43,324 nt of DNA, from contig NZ_QEKH01000038.1 of the NCBI RefSeq assembly GCF_003096415.1, forward strand, positions 1 through 43,324. The letters are read 5' to 3'. Under the pieces are notes generated by a model. It did not search any database. It saw nothing but the letters and a program-made list of their open reading frames with translations, and had not been told where the DNA came from. Origin of the DNA: Victivallis vadensis. Lineage in GTDB: Bacteria > Verrucomicrobiota > Lentisphaeria > Victivallales > Victivallaceae. This document shows positions 24,414 to 33,521 of the stretch, one piece after another (within the stretch, counting starts at the first letter, position 1; each line of letters starts with the position of its first letter). A program made the translations under genes and the position numbers.

Positions 24414-26398
24414 AGCGATGGTTGACAAGGTTGACTCAGTGGCGGGTATCGGCTCCGGCGGCTTTTTTCCTGCTGACTCTCTGGGGATTGGGATGGTATA
24501 TCGTCTATTCGTTGTTTCTGTTTCTGCTGGTGCCGGGGTGGCTCGACTTTCTGCTGGACTGTGATGATTTGCGGCTGTTGTTGGCAGTTCCGTACTGGTG
24601 TTGGATCATTACCGGCCTGGGGGCAGTCGGGGCGATGCTGCTGTTTTTTCACAGGATTGCGCAACAGGTCTGTTCCGGTTGGCTGATGCGGTGGTGTGTG
24701 GCGTGGGGGACAGGAGTGCTGCTTGTGCTGTTGACGGCGGCGGAAAACTGGAGTACTGTTGAACCGACAGTGATCTGGCTGGCCCGCTGTTTGGTGACAC
24801 TGGTGTTTCCGTTGTTGATTCAGAAAGAGTTGAACCGCCGGAGCGTTGGTCTGGTCTGCGGCAATTTCCTGTGCTGGAGCGGAGGCATGTTTCTGGTCGG
24901 TATCGTGTGGACCGGATTGTTGCTCCGGGGAGGATGGGTTTGGGAAGCGGTTGAAGTCCGGCAGAAACTTGGGACTTTCATTGAAATCGATCAGGCTGCC
25001 GCAGGTTTTCTGCGGCTTTCCGGTTCCGGATGGGCGTGGCTGCTGCTGGCCGGACTCCTGCTGCTCTTGGCCGGTTATGGATTTACTGCGGTGATTTGGG
25101 CGGAAGCGGAAGGGGTGAAGTTGCGCCGGATGTTCGGAAAAAAGGTGGTGGTGCCGTGGGGAATGGCGCTGTCCTGCTTTGTGTTTTCTCTGCTGTTGGC
25201 TTTATGGGCTTCACAGGAGAGCGAACGGGACAAAACGGCATTGGAACGGCGGTTCGGATATCCGCTGACCTCGGCCGGGTTGCGGGAAAGGTATTGCCGG
25301 AGCGGTTCTCCCGATCCGGAATTCTGGAGCAGACTGGCGATGGCGCGGGAGGAGGTCGCCCGGCAGACTGCCGGGCCGCTGGAGGAGTTCTGCAACCGGA
25401 GTCCGCGCTGGTTTCAACTGCATTCGGAGGAGTTGGAACGGCTCAGGGAGGGATTCGGCTTCTGTGAGAAACCGTTGCAGGAACTGGACCGGGCATTCGG
25501 CGGAGTCCTGCTCCGGGGGGAGCGGCGGCTCTCAGAAGAGGAGGCAGTGCAATTTGAAGATTGCTGCGGAGAAATCATCCAGTCTTATCTGCTCTGGGGC
25601 TTATGGCGGCTCCGGTCGGCGCTGGCGGAACAGGATGGTGAATCGGCGCTTGCAATTTACCGGAGAATGGAAAACTGCAATACTGTCGGTATTGTGAACT
25701 GGATATCCGGTGTGGGATGGATCAGTGGCGAGGAAAAACGGCTGGATGCTTTGGAGTTGTTGCTGGAATCCGGTTTGTGTTCTTCCGGCTGGTTGCGGCA
25801 GGAGGGGGAAAAGTTGGCGGCTTCGGAGAAGAAGATCGATGAAATAGAGGAGGAAGCGTTCTATGCCGACGTGGTTTTTATATTGGATGCTCTGGAAACG
25901 GAGGCAACTCGTGAAACAGTGAAAGCCGGATCGTTTTCATATCGAGTGGCGCAACCGGGAAAATTGCGGTTCCTTTTCCCACAGTTGTGGTGGTATTGCG
26001 CAGCGGACCGGCGGACTTTGCTGCAGGCATATAACGTTCCGGGACTGCGGGATGTGCCGGAGAAGGAGCTGGAACGAAAGCCCTATGTGATTTGCAGTAT
26101 CGTACTGCCGGGGACAAACGGATACGGCAACCGGTTCCTGATGCTCAAGGCGCGCTGCCGGGCCATGCGGGCGCTGATTGCCGCCGAACTGAGCAGGCGG
26201 GAGAATGGAGCCTGGCCGGAGAAACTTGAGCCGATGCCGATTGACCCTTTCAGCGGCAAACCGTTGCTTTACCGTGCAGGAACGCAGGTATGGAGCGTCG
26301 GTCCCAACGGAATTGACGAGGATGGCTTGGGCGGTTACGATGAAGCTGTCCGCAGACAGTGTGATGATATCCGGGCGATTGTGAGGATCGGGGAATGA
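24410..26398 (+). CDS. Unknown membrane protein, tandem paralog 2 of 3
   Basis: The 662-residue product has the same layout as its neighbours: N-terminal hydrophobic helices up to about residue 265, then the motifs ERRFGYPLTSAGLRERYCR, PDPEFWSR, LDALELLLESGL, FLFPQLWWYCAADR and CRAMRALIAAELSRRENGAW. The terminal module (PIDPFSGKPLLYR, WSVGPNGIDEDGLGGYDE) is complete. It starts 4 nt inside paralog 1 and ends 4 nt inside paralog 3. Its last 113 bp are nearly identical to the last 113 bp of paralog 1 (four differences), although the rest of the two genes is much more divergent, which suggests gene conversion at the ends. The function is unknown. Many leucine and tryptophan residues in the first half fit a polytopic inner-membrane protein. 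Confidence 0.85.
   Translation: MKRWLTRLTQWRVSAPAAFFLLTLWGLGWYIVYSLFLFLLVPGWLDFLLDCDDLRLLLAVPYWCWIITGLGAVGAMLLFFHRIAQQVCSGWLMRWCVAWGTGVLLVLLTAAENWSTVEPTVIWLARCLVTLVFPLLIQKELNRRSVGLVCGNFLCWSGGMFLVGIVWTGLLLRGGWVWEAVEVRQKLGTFIEIDQAAAGFLRLSGSGWAWLLLAGLLLLLAGYGFTAVIWAEAEGVKLRRMFGKKVVVPWGMALSCFVFSLLLALWASQESERDKTALERRFGYPLTSAGLRERYCRSGSPDPEFWSRLAMAREEVARQTAGPLEEFCNRSPRWFQLHSEELERLREGFGFCEKPLQELDRAFGGVLLRGERRLSEEEAVQFEDCCGEIIQSYLLWGLWRLRSALAEQDGESALAIYRRMENCNTVGIVNWISGVGWISGEEKRLDALELLLESGLCSSGWLRQEGEKLAASEKKIDEIEEEAFYADVVFILDALETEATRETVKAGSFSYRVAQPGKLRFLFPQLWWYCAADRRTLLQAYNVPGLRDVPEKELERKPYVICSIVLPGTNGYGNRFLMLKARCRAMRALIAAELSRRENGAWPEKLEPMPIDPFSGKPLLYRAGTQVWSVGPNGIDEDGLGGYDEAVRRQCDDIRAIVRIGE
26286..26398 (+). 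repeat. Near-identical gene-end repeat, copy B
   Basis: This is the partner of 24301-24413. The exact 24-bp match continues into paralog 3 at 26399-26422, so the repeat spans a gene junction. Recombination between the two copies would remove exactly one gene. Confidence 0.9.
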
Positions 26399-28140
26399 AG
26401 TGGCGGGTATCGGCTCCGGCGGTTTTTCTGGGGGTGACGCTGTGGGCGGTTGGCGGATATGTGGTTTTTTCCGGCATATCGTGGCTGTTTGCGCTGGGAG
26501 TACCGGTCTGGAAGATGGCCGGCTGGTGTGGCGGAGTGGTTCCGCAGCTCCTTTTCTGGTCAGGCTGCGGGCTGACGTTTTTGCTTCTTTACCTGATTCT
26601 GGCGTTTTATCAGCGGTTTTGCGGCAAAAGCAATGTGTTTCTGATCCGCTGGTGCGTATGGCTGCTGACACCGTTGTTCCTGCTGGTCGCTCTGCTGCCG
26701 GGAAAAGTGGAAACAGCGGCGGGAAGTTCGATTCTGTTTTTGGGGCTGATCCTGCCGCTGGCGGCAACGGAAAGTTTTGACAGGAAAAATATTGCGTTGA
26801 TCATCGGCAATTTCCTGTGCTGGCTGTCCGGGGGAGTGATTTTGTATTGCATCTGGGATTTCATTATACAGACTGGCGGATTTCAGGAAATGTGCTTGCA
26901 TGGCCCTGATGAACCGGACGTTTTCCATTGGTTCGGCATCCAGCGTTTCTGGCCGATTTACGGATATGGCTGGAGTCTGTTCGGGTTGGCCGGGCTGCTG
27001 TTCCCGGCGGGCGGATATTTCCTGACCGCTGTATTGTGGGCGAAACTGGATCAGGTGGAAGTGCGTTGCATGTTCGGCAGAGGAATATGGATGCTGTGGA
27101 GTGCGGCGTTCGGCTGCTGGCTGTTTTCGGCGGGAATGATGCTGTATGCGGAAAAGGGGGAGGCGCAGGCGCGGCAGGCGTTGGAACTGCGGTTCGGCAG
27201 GCCGCCGACTGCTGCATCGCTGAAAACGGGCTTTTACCGGGGACGTCAGCCCGATCCCGGATATTGGAAACAGATCAAGGCAATGGAAAAGCGGATCAGC
27301 GCGGAGCTTGAATGGGGTTTCGGCCGGTCGGCACGTCCGGAAACTTTGCCTACGGAAAAAAAGGAGAGGCTCAGAAAAATTTTCAGCTCTTCCGACTGGA
27401 CCAGATGGGAACAGACATTTGCCGGTGCCATCCCTCTGGAAAAACTGGAGTTCAGAAAAGCCGAAGTCGGGGCTGAATATAATGATCTTGGGACTTTGTA
27501 CACTTACAGCAGACTGGCTTTCCTGCGGATTCAGTCGGCAGCGGAGGAGGGAAAGGCGCAGGAGGCGCTGTACTCCTGTGAAACCATGCGGAATGTATGC
27601 CGCCATCTGGAAAATGTGGCAGGCCCCGCCTACGGCAACGCATGGATTACCTGCGGACAGCACCGGTTGGATGCGATGGAACTGCTGTTGAAGTCCGGCC
27701 TCTGCCCGGCGGAACAGCTCCGGCGGTGGGCGGTGGAACTGCGGAAGATGGAAACCTTGATTACCGTGATGGAGGAACGCCAATTATTTGCGGAAGCCGT
27801 CATCGCTCTGGATCTGTTTGATATGTTCACCGGAGAGGGCGGAATGATATCGGGGGCTGCCGGTGAGTACCGGCCGTTGCCGTACCGGACGTTGAAATTC
27901 TTTCTTCCGCAGCTCTGGTGGTATCTGACGGTGGATCGGACGATGATGCTGCAACTGTACAACGTTTCCGATCTGCGGGAGGTATCGGCGGAAAGAGTGC
28001 GGGGCGGAACGTATGTTTACAGCGGAATGTCCCTGACGCCCGGAGAAACCGTCAAGGAGAGATTTCTCCGGCTTGCGGCCCGCTGCCGGGCTGTGCGCGA
28101 GCTGACTGCCGCTGAACTGCCGCCGTTCAGCGGGCGGTGA
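26395..28140 (+). CDS. Unknown membrane protein, tandem paralog 3 of 3, shortened C-terminus
   Basis: The product has 581 residues. It keeps the hydrophobic N-terminal half (to about 255) and the family motifs ELRFGRPPTAASLKTGFYR, PDPGYWKQ, LDAMELLLKSGL, FFLPQLWWYLTVDR and CRAVRELTAAEL. It then stops at PPFSGR. Relative to paralog 2 about 20 codons are missing just before the DPFSGK box, and everything after that box (the GPNG-x-DEDG module) is gone. The stop lies in the 3' end of the convergent recN gene with a 14-bp overlap, so the end may have been lost by a deletion fusing it to recN. Whether it is still functional is unknown. The frame is otherwise intact. Confidence 0.8.
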   Translation: MKWRVSAPAVFLGVTLWAVGGYVVFSGISWLFALGVPVWKMAGWCGGVVPQLLFWSGCGLTFLLLYLILAFYQRFCGKSNVFLIRWCVWLLTPLFLLVALLPGKVETAAGSSILFLGLILPLAATESFDRKNIALIIGNFLCWLSGGVILYCIWDFIIQTGGFQEMCLHGPDEPDVFHWFGIQRFWPIYGYGWSLFGLAGLLFPAGGYFLTAVLWAKLDQVEVRCMFGRGIWMLWSAAFGCWLFSAGMMLYAEKGEAQARQALELRFGRPPTAASLKTGFYRGRQPDPGYWKQIKAMEKRISAELEWGFGRSARPETLPTEKKERLRKIFSSSDWTRWEQTFAGAIPLEKLEFRKAEVGAEYNDLGTLYTYSRLAFLRIQSAAEEGKAQEALYSCETMRNVCRHLENVAGPAYGNAWITCGQHRLDAMELLLKSGLCPAEQLRRWAVELRKMETLITVMEERQLFAEAVIALDLFDMFTGEGGMISGAAGEYRPLPYRTLKFFLPQLWWYLTVDRTMMLQLYNVSDLREVSAERVRGGTYVYSGMSLTPGETVKERFLRLAARCRAVRELTAAELPPFSGR

Positions 28141-29785
28141 GGATGCTGCGGGCGTGGATCAGCGCGGATTCGCCGCCGCCGAGCATCCGGGCGATTTCAA
28201 GTTCACGGCCGTTTTCGTCGAGGCGGATGCTTTCGGAGTAGGTGCGCCCCTTTTCGGTGTGCTTGACCACGCAGTAGTGGCGGTCGGCGCGCGCGGCGAC
28301 CTGCGCCTGATGCGAAATGCACAGGATCTGCCGGTGGCGGCCCAGATTTTTCAGCTCGTCGCCGACCCGGTTGGCGGTTTCGCCGCCGATGTTGGAGTCG
28401 ATCTCGTCGAAGACCACCACCGGGATCGCGTCGGCGTCGGCCAGCACGGTTTTCAGCGCCAGCATCAGGCGTGACAGCTCGCCGCTGGAGGCGATGCGGC
28501 GCAGCGGCTGGCTGTTCTCGCCCGCGTTGGCGGAGAACATGAATTCGATCCTGTCCATGCCGGAAGGGCAGGGCGGTATTTCCGAGAAATCGACCGCCAG
28601 GATACATCTGGCAAAACCGATCGCGCCGAGTTTGCCCTGAACTTCGCGGGCGAACTTTTCAGCGGCTTTTCTGCGGAGTTTCGACAGCGTTTCCGCTGCG
28701 GTTTTCAGCTCCGCTTCCAGCTCTTTTTCCCGCTGGTCGAACTCCTCGCGGTGTTTGCGCGCATCGGTGAAGTCTTTCAGCCGCTTCCGGGCCTCGTCGC
28801 GGGCGTCGAGCACCTGTTCGAGCGAGGGGCCGTAGCGCCGCTTCAATGTGAAGATGTCGCTCAGGCGGTTTTCGATCGCGGCGAGCGCCTCGGCGTCGAG
28901 GTCGACCCGGGACGCAAGATCGCTGATGTCGGAGGAGAGCGCATTGATCGACTCCTGAATCGTATCGCAGTCAAGCAGCAGTTTTTCGGTCAGTTTCTCG
29001 TCGATCCGCGACAGGTTCAGCAGTTGGCGGTATACGGAACCGAGCTGGTCGGCCAGAGAGTTTTCGCTTTCGGTCAGCGCGTTGGTCAGGTATCCGGCGG
29101 TTTCGAGCACCTGCCGGGAATTGGAACCGAGCTTGTGCTTGGCGGAAAGCTCCTCATCTTCGCCGGGAGCGGGATCGATCTTGTCGATATCCTCAAGCAG
29201 CAGTTCCAGGCGGCTTACTTCGGCTTCATCAGGGAGGTTGCGGTTGAATTCGTCGCGTTCCGCGCGCAGCGCCGCAAGGTCGTCACAGAGCTTCGCGCAC
29301 AGTGCGCGCGGTTCATCGGTGCCCGCGTAACGGTCGAGCATGTCGAGCTGGCGGGCCGGCACCAGCAGCGAAAGCTGCTCATTGGCCCCGTGCAGGTCGA
29401 TCAACTGTTCGCCGATGGAGCCGAGCAGCCGGGCGCTGACCGGAGTGTCGTTGATGAAGTTGCGCACCGAACTTGCGCCGATCACCCGGCGCAGCTGCAA
29501 CTCCGGCTGGGCCGGATCGAAAGGGATCCCCGCCTCCATGAGCAGTCCGGCAATCACTTTGACCAGATGCGGGGGGACATCGAAGCAGCCGGTCACCTCG
29601 CAGCGGTCGGCTCCGGTCCGGACCACCGAACGGTCCACCCGGCCGCCGAGCAGCAGCTCGACCGCTCCCATCAGAATCGATTTGCCCGCGCCGGATTCGC
29701 CGGTGACGACGTTGAAGCCGGGGCCGAATTCGAGTTCGGCCCGTTCGATCAGGGCGTAGTTGCTGATTTTAATGAAGCTGAGCAT
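28127..29785 (-). CDS. recN: DNA repair protein RecN
   Basis: The start ATG at 29785 is one base after the stop of the kinase-like gene (TAAgATG). A longer frame from 29854 lies inside that gene and is rejected. The 552-residue protein is SMC-like: an ABC head with Walker A GESGAGKS (29-36), two coiled-coil arms around about 150-360, the signature SGELSRLMLALK and Walker B VVFDEIDSNIGGETANRVG, then the H-loop region CISHQAQVAARAD. RecN acts early at double-strand breaks by bridging DNA and helping RecA. It is last in a minus-strand run that starts at nagB and converges on paralog 3 with a 14-bp overlap. Linkage to LPS genes is presumably incidental. Confidence 0.96.
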   Translation of the reverse strand: MLSFIKISNYALIERAELEFGPGFNVVTGESGAGKSILMGAVELLLGGRVDRSVVRTGADRCEVTGCFDVPPHLVKVIAGLLMEAGIPFDPAQPELQLRRVIGASSVRNFINDTPVSARLLGSIGEQLIDLHGANEQLSLLVPARQLDMLDRYAGTDEPRALCAKLCDDLAALRAERDEFNRNLPDEAEVSRLELLLEDIDKIDPAPGEDEELSAKHKLGSNSRQVLETAGYLTNALTESENSLADQLGSVYRQLLNLSRIDEKLTEKLLLDCDTIQESINALSSDISDLASRVDLDAEALAAIENRLSDIFTLKRRYGPSLEQVLDARDEARKRLKDFTDARKHREEFDQREKELEAELKTAAETLSKLRRKAAEKFAREVQGKLGAIGFARCILAVDFSEIPPCPSGMDRIEFMFSANAGENSQPLRRIASSGELSRLMLALKTVLADADAIPVVVFDEIDSNIGGETANRVGDELKNLGRHRQILCISHQAQVAARADRHYCVVKHTEKGRTYSESIRLDENGRELEIARMLGGGESALIHARSILTAR

Positions 29786-29786
29786 C

Positions 29787-30602
29787 TTAAAACTCCGGCG
29801 CGGCCTTGCCGAACTCCTTGTTGTAGAGCTTGCGGGCGGCGCGGTCGACCGCAAGCCAGAAGGCGCGGTCGCGGTTCAGGGTGTCGCGAAGGTGCGGAAC
29901 ACCCGCGTAAATCTTCATGAAGCGGAACAGGTCTCGCCGGGAGATCCCGGTGTCCATCGCGGAAAAAAACAGCCCCGCCACATCCTTGACCAGATAGCGG
30001 AACGGCACCTCCTGCCGGATTTCGGCCCGGTGCAGGTCGATTACGTAGAGGTGCGGCAGCTCTTCGCCGAGTGTCGCGTTGTCGGCGAGGAAGTGGCACA
30101 AATAGCAGTCGCGGTGGTTCATCCCGTTGCGGTGCATGGTGCGCGCCATCGTCGCCAGACGGGTCAGCAATCCGAGCTTGAGCCGGAAGGCAGGCGGACG
30201 CTGCGGCCAGTCGCGGCAGAAATCTTCGAGGCTGGTCATGTTTTTGAGCTCGGCGGTGATCAGGAAGGAGTCCAGCCGGGCCGGGTCGGAACCGCGTTCG
30301 CCGAAGGCGCACGGCGTCATGGTGTCCACGCCCAGTTCGTGCAGCAGGTTCAGCGCCGCAAACTCGTTGCGCGCGCCCAGCACCGGCTGCTTGAATTGAA
30401 GCCAGTTCTTGAAAATTTCCTTCCAGCCGACGCCGTGGTGGATTTTCGCAAAATAGCCGCGTCCCTCCAGTTCGAAGCGGAAAGTGCGACGGGTTTTCAC
30501 ATGGCGGAACACCTCGCCCTCAATCTTCTCGACCTCTGCAAACGGATCGCGCCCCTGCCAGAGCTGTGTGAAAAACGGGTCCAGTTTAACGGTTACCGGC
30601 AT
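29787..30602 (-). CDS. LPS core heptose kinase-like protein (WaaP/RfaP family)
   Basis: Counted from ATG 30602 (AGGAGG 7 nt upstream) the protein has 271 residues, near the size of E. coli WaaP (265). It begins VKLDPFFTQLWQGRDPF, has the nucleotide-binding segment YFAKIHHGVGWKEIFKNW with the conserved lysine, and a kinase catalytic loop in GMNHRDCYLCHF (His-Arg-Asp) followed by YVIDLHRAEIR for the metal-binding Asp. WaaP phosphorylates the first heptose of the LPS inner core in the cytoplasm. It overlaps the end of the WaaG-like glycosyltransferase gene by 17 nt, which strengthens the LPS-core assignment and shows the organism makes a heptose-containing core. Confidence 0.88.
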   Translation of the reverse strand: MPVTVKLDPFFTQLWQGRDPFAEVEKIEGEVFRHVKTRRTFRFELEGRGYFAKIHHGVGWKEIFKNWLQFKQPVLGARNEFAALNLLHELGVDTMTPCAFGERGSDPARLDSFLITAELKNMTSLEDFCRDWPQRPPAFRLKLGLLTRLATMARTMHRNGMNHRDCYLCHFLADNATLGEELPHLYVIDLHRAEIRQEVPFRYLVKDVAGLFFSAMDTGISRRDLFRFMKIYAGVPHLRDTLNRDRAFWLAVDRAARKLYNKEFGKAAPEF

Positions 30603-31719
30603 GGGCGGCCTCCTCGATATAGTCGACGGCGGCTTCGGCGCGGCGGTAGAAGTCGGCTTTGGCCCCGTAGTCGATTGCAAGTTGTTTCAATTGTTCCAGC
30701 CGGCCGGGAGTGGAAAGCGCCGCCGCCAGCTCCCGGTCGAATGTTTCCTGCTCGAACGGATCGGCCGGAATCACGATGCCGCCCGATTCGGCGACGTAGT
30801 TCGCGAAACCGCAGTTGGCGGTCGCCATCACCGGAGTCCCGGCGGCAAGTGCCTCGATCAGCACGGTGCCGGTCGCCTCGTTGCGGGCCGGGTGGATCAG
30901 CAGGTCCGCCGCCAGCAGCAGCGCCCCGACGTCGTCACGCCCCCCCGCGAAGATCACCCGGTTTGAAATTCCGAGCGATGCGGCCAGTTTAGGGCAGGTA
31001 TTGCCGGAGTCGCGTCCCGCGACCAGCAGCCGGGTGCGTTTTTTCAGCTCTTCCGGCAATGCGGCCACGGCGCGCAGCGACCGGTCCACCCCTTTGGTGC
31101 GGAAGCCGGAACCGACCTGAATCAGCAGAATTTCATCCGCGGAAATGCCGAATTCACGTCGCTTGGCTTCCCGGACCGGCTCCGGATGTTCCGGGCGTCT
31201 GCGGTCGGCGGGGATGCCCGGCGGCAGCAGCCGGAACCGTTCGGCGGGGGTGTGGTAAACTTGTTGAAAGTCGCGTAACTGGCCGGGCGTCAGGTAGAGG
31301 ATCACGGTTTTCGCCTGCGGCGCGAAGATCGCCTCCTCGAAGGCGAGAAAGGTCCGGTAGCGCGGCAGCAGTTTGCGCACCAATGCCGGATGACGTTGCG
31401 CGGAGAGCGCGAAGCAGTTGTCGGCGGCGAAATAAAGGTCGGCGCCGGGCATCCGGTTGAAGGCGAAAAAGAGATCGGGCTTTTCTGCTTCGAACTTCCG
31501 GCGGAGCGCGGCGGCGAACCGCTTCGCACGGCCGTGGTTGCTCCAGCCGGAAACCGGCAGCAGTTCGAGCTTTACCCCGGCCGGGATCTCTCCTTCCGCC
31601 GAAATCGCGTAAACGGTGACCCGGTGGCCGCGCCGCACCGCTTCTGCGGCGATGCGCATCATATCGCGCTGGAGCCCCCCGTGCGGGAAATATTTGAAAA
31701 TGCCGAATGCGAGTTTCAC
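30586..31719 (-). CDS. Glycosyltransferase family 4, WaaG-like
   Basis: The likely start is GTG at 31719 (VKLAFGIFKYFPHGGLQRDM), 7 nt after the preceding stop with GGGGAG upstream. An ATG at 31773 would extend back into the GT2 gene. The 377-residue product has two Rossmann domains: the N-terminal glycine-rich loop FPHGGLQRD, and C-terminal VGSGFRTKGVDRSLRAVAAL (donor-binding) with the EX7E motif in ARNEATGTVLIEALAAGTPV. The ending and the neighbour WaaP-like kinase match WaaG, which adds the first glucose to the heptose core. The actual sugar is not determined by sequence. Confidence 0.87.
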   Translation of the reverse strand: MKLAFGIFKYFPHGGLQRDMMRIAAEAVRRGHRVTVYAISAEGEIPAGVKLELLPVSGWSNHGRAKRFAAALRRKFEAEKPDLFFAFNRMPGADLYFAADNCFALSAQRHPALVRKLLPRYRTFLAFEEAIFAPQAKTVILYLTPGQLRDFQQVYHTPAERFRLLPPGIPADRRRPEHPEPVREAKRREFGISADEILLIQVGSGFRTKGVDRSLRAVAALPEELKKRTRLLVAGRDSGNTCPKLAASLGISNRVIFAGGRDDVGALLLAADLLIHPARNEATGTVLIEALAAGTPVMATANCGFANYVAESGGIVIPADPFEQETFDRELAAALSTPGRLEQLKQLAIDYGAKADFYRRAEAAVDYIEEAAHAGNR

Positions 31720-31726
31720 GGAACGC

Positions 31727-32506
31727 TCACTCCCCGTCAAGGTCGTCGAGCAGCAATACCCGCCGGTATTCAAACTGGTTGAGCTTGCGGCGCAGCCGCC
31801 GCCGGGCCGACAGCCGGACCGGTTTGTCGCTGCACAGCGGATTCAGTACGGTGGTCGCGTGCTGGAGGTGGCTGACGAACCGCCCCAGTTCTTCGGGGGT
31901 CACGAAACTCATCTCGTAGCCCTGTTCGACCAGCCTGCGGTGGATGGAGCGCCCGACCGGGCCGCCGTCGTCGAAGCCGCCGGGACACCGCTTCAGGAGT
32001 TCGGTGCGGTACAGCACGCAATGGGTGCGCAGATACCGCTCCTGCTTCGGTTTGATTTCCGCGCGGAACTTCTTGGCCAGCCCTTCGACGAAGCCGGCGA
32101 AACGGCGGTAATGGGTGGTGGTTTTGAGTTTCCAGCTGCCGAGTCCGGCAATCTGCGGCGAGGCGTTGATCCGGTTGACCAGGAAGTCGAGCCAGAGGTC
32201 GTTGCGGATCAGGGTATCGGTGTGCATCAGCAGCGTCAGCGGAGTGTCGACCTCCTTAAGCGCGAGATCGATCGCGCGCGCTTCCATCTGGTGGGGAGTT
32301 TCGCCGCCGACGTTGCGGCGCTCCAGCAGCCTGATCCAGCGGAGTCCGCGCAGGTATTCGAGCGATTCGTCCTGCGAATCGTTGTCCACGACGATCACCT
32401 TGTACCGTTCCGGAGCGGTGTGCATCCGGAGCAGGCGCAGACAGAGCCGCGTCAGCTCGGGAGTCTTGTAGTTCGCTATGATGACGGTAACTTCGGGTGT
32501 GCTCAT
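31727..32506 (-). CDS. Glycosyltransferase family 2
   Basis: Starting at ATG 32506 (STPEVTVIIANYKTPE) the protein has 259 residues. An upstream ATG at 32545 would add 13 residues with no support. The GT-A fold is shown by VTVIIANYKTPELTRLCLR, VIVVDNDSQDES and the metal-binding segment LLMHTDTLIRNDLW, where HTD takes the place of the usual DxD-like triad. A basic C-terminal tail (RLSARRRLRRKLNQ) may sit on the membrane surface. The next gene starts 7 nt after its stop, so it is part of the LPS-core set. The acceptor is unknown. Confidence 0.82.
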   Translation of the reverse strand: MSTPEVTVIIANYKTPELTRLCLRLLRMHTAPERYKVIVVDNDSQDESLEYLRGLRWIRLLERRNVGGETPHQMEARAIDLALKEVDTPLTLLMHTDTLIRNDLWLDFLVNRINASPQIAGLGSWKLKTTTHYRRFAGFVEGLAKKFRAEIKPKQERYLRTHCVLYRTELLKRCPGGFDDGGPVGRSIHRRLVEQGYEMSFVTPEELGRFVSHLQHATTVLNPLCSDKPVRLSARRRLRRKLNQFEYRRVLLLDDLDGE

Positions 32507-32567
32507 GAACGCTCGCAGTTGTTGTTTTACTGTTATGCAGTTCAATATACACCCGTGAGCCCATTAT

Positions 32568-33521
32568 TCAAGTTGCAGAAGTGTTTTCTTGCCGCGTAGT
32601 CTCCATACACTCAGGAGTGCTGCCGATCAGGCGGAGGGCGTTGGTGCGGCCGACTTTCAGCAGCTCCGCGTCGGAGAGCAGCTCCAGCGAGGCGAGGTGC
32701 TTCATGCAGAAGTCCAGCGTGACCGCCGCCGCGACCAGGCAGTTCTTGGCCGGGTTGTACAACTTTCCATCCGGCGTCAGGATCGCGTCGTTGCCGAGCA
32801 CGCGGCAATGGCCGGGAGGATATCCGGCCGCCTCCGAAGCGTCGCTGGTCACGATCACCCGGTCCGCCCCCTTCACACGCAGGATCACCTTGATCAGGTC
32901 GGCGGGCAGGTGATGGCCGTCGGTGATGATCATCGCGCTCAGCCGGTCCTCGGCCAGTCCCGCCCAGATCGGGTTGCGGTGCCGGTCGAGCTGATTCGGC
33001 AGGCCGTTGCCGAGGTGGGTCAGCGCCTGCGCTCCCGCATCCGCCGCGTTCACGATGTCCGCGGTATTTGCCAGGTGGTGGCCCACGGAAACCGCGATTC
33101 CGAGTTTCCGGGCGCGGGCGATCGCCTCCGGCGCGCCCGGCGCATCGGCGCTGACGGTGATCAGCCTGACGAAGCCTTCCGCCTGTTGGTAAAGCCGTTC
33201 CACCGTTTCGGGGGAGGGGGCCTGCACCCACTCCGGGTTGTGCGAACCGATCGCGCCGCGTGCGATGAAAGGCCCTTCAAGATGGATGCCCGGAACCGCT
33301 CCGGCGAGGCCGTGCCGTTCGACCGCCCGCCGGATCAGCGGCAGGTTGCGGCGGTAGACTTCGGCCGGGGAGGTGATCAGCGTCGGCAGGAAAACGGCGG
33401 TTCCGGCGGCGAACAGCTCGTCCGCCGCCCGCAGGAACTCCGATTCGGTCAGTTCCGGATCGGAGAAGTTCACCCCGTTGTGTCCGTTGACCTGAAGATC
33501 GACCCAGCCCGGATTATTCAT
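32568..33521 (-). CDS. nagA: N-acetylglucosamine-6-phosphate deacetylase, short form
   Basis: The 317-residue protein has the amidohydrolase barrel of Nag[13 protein letters not shown] at the start, HLEGPF with Glu82 as metal ligand, [10 protein letters not shown] and [13 protein letters not shown] for the two histidines, DGHHLP, and [16 protein letters not shown] with the catalytic Asp. It removes acetate from GlcNAc-6-P to give GlcN-6-P, the substrate of NagB encoded just upstream. It is about 60 residues shorter than E. coli NagA (382) because the N-terminal half of the small beta-sandwich domain is missing. The start overlaps the nagB end by 8 nt, so the short form is genuine rather than a missed start. 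The next gene follows after 61 bp. Confidence 0.9.
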   Translation of the reverse strand: MNNPGWVDLQVNGHNGVNFSDPELTESEFLRAADELFAAGTAVFLPTLITSPAEVYRRNLPLIRRAVERHGLAGAVPGIHLEGPFIARGAIGSHNPEWVQAPSPETVERLYQQAEGFVRLITVSADAPGAPEAIARARKLGIAVSVGHHLANTADIVNAADAGAQALTHLGNGLPNQLDRHRNPIWAGLAEDRLSAMIITDGHHLPADLIKVILRVKGADRVIVTSDASEAAGYPPGHCRVLGNDAILTPDGKLYNPAKNCLVAAAVTLDFCMKHLASLELLSDAELLKVGRTNALRLIGSTPECMETTRQENTSAT

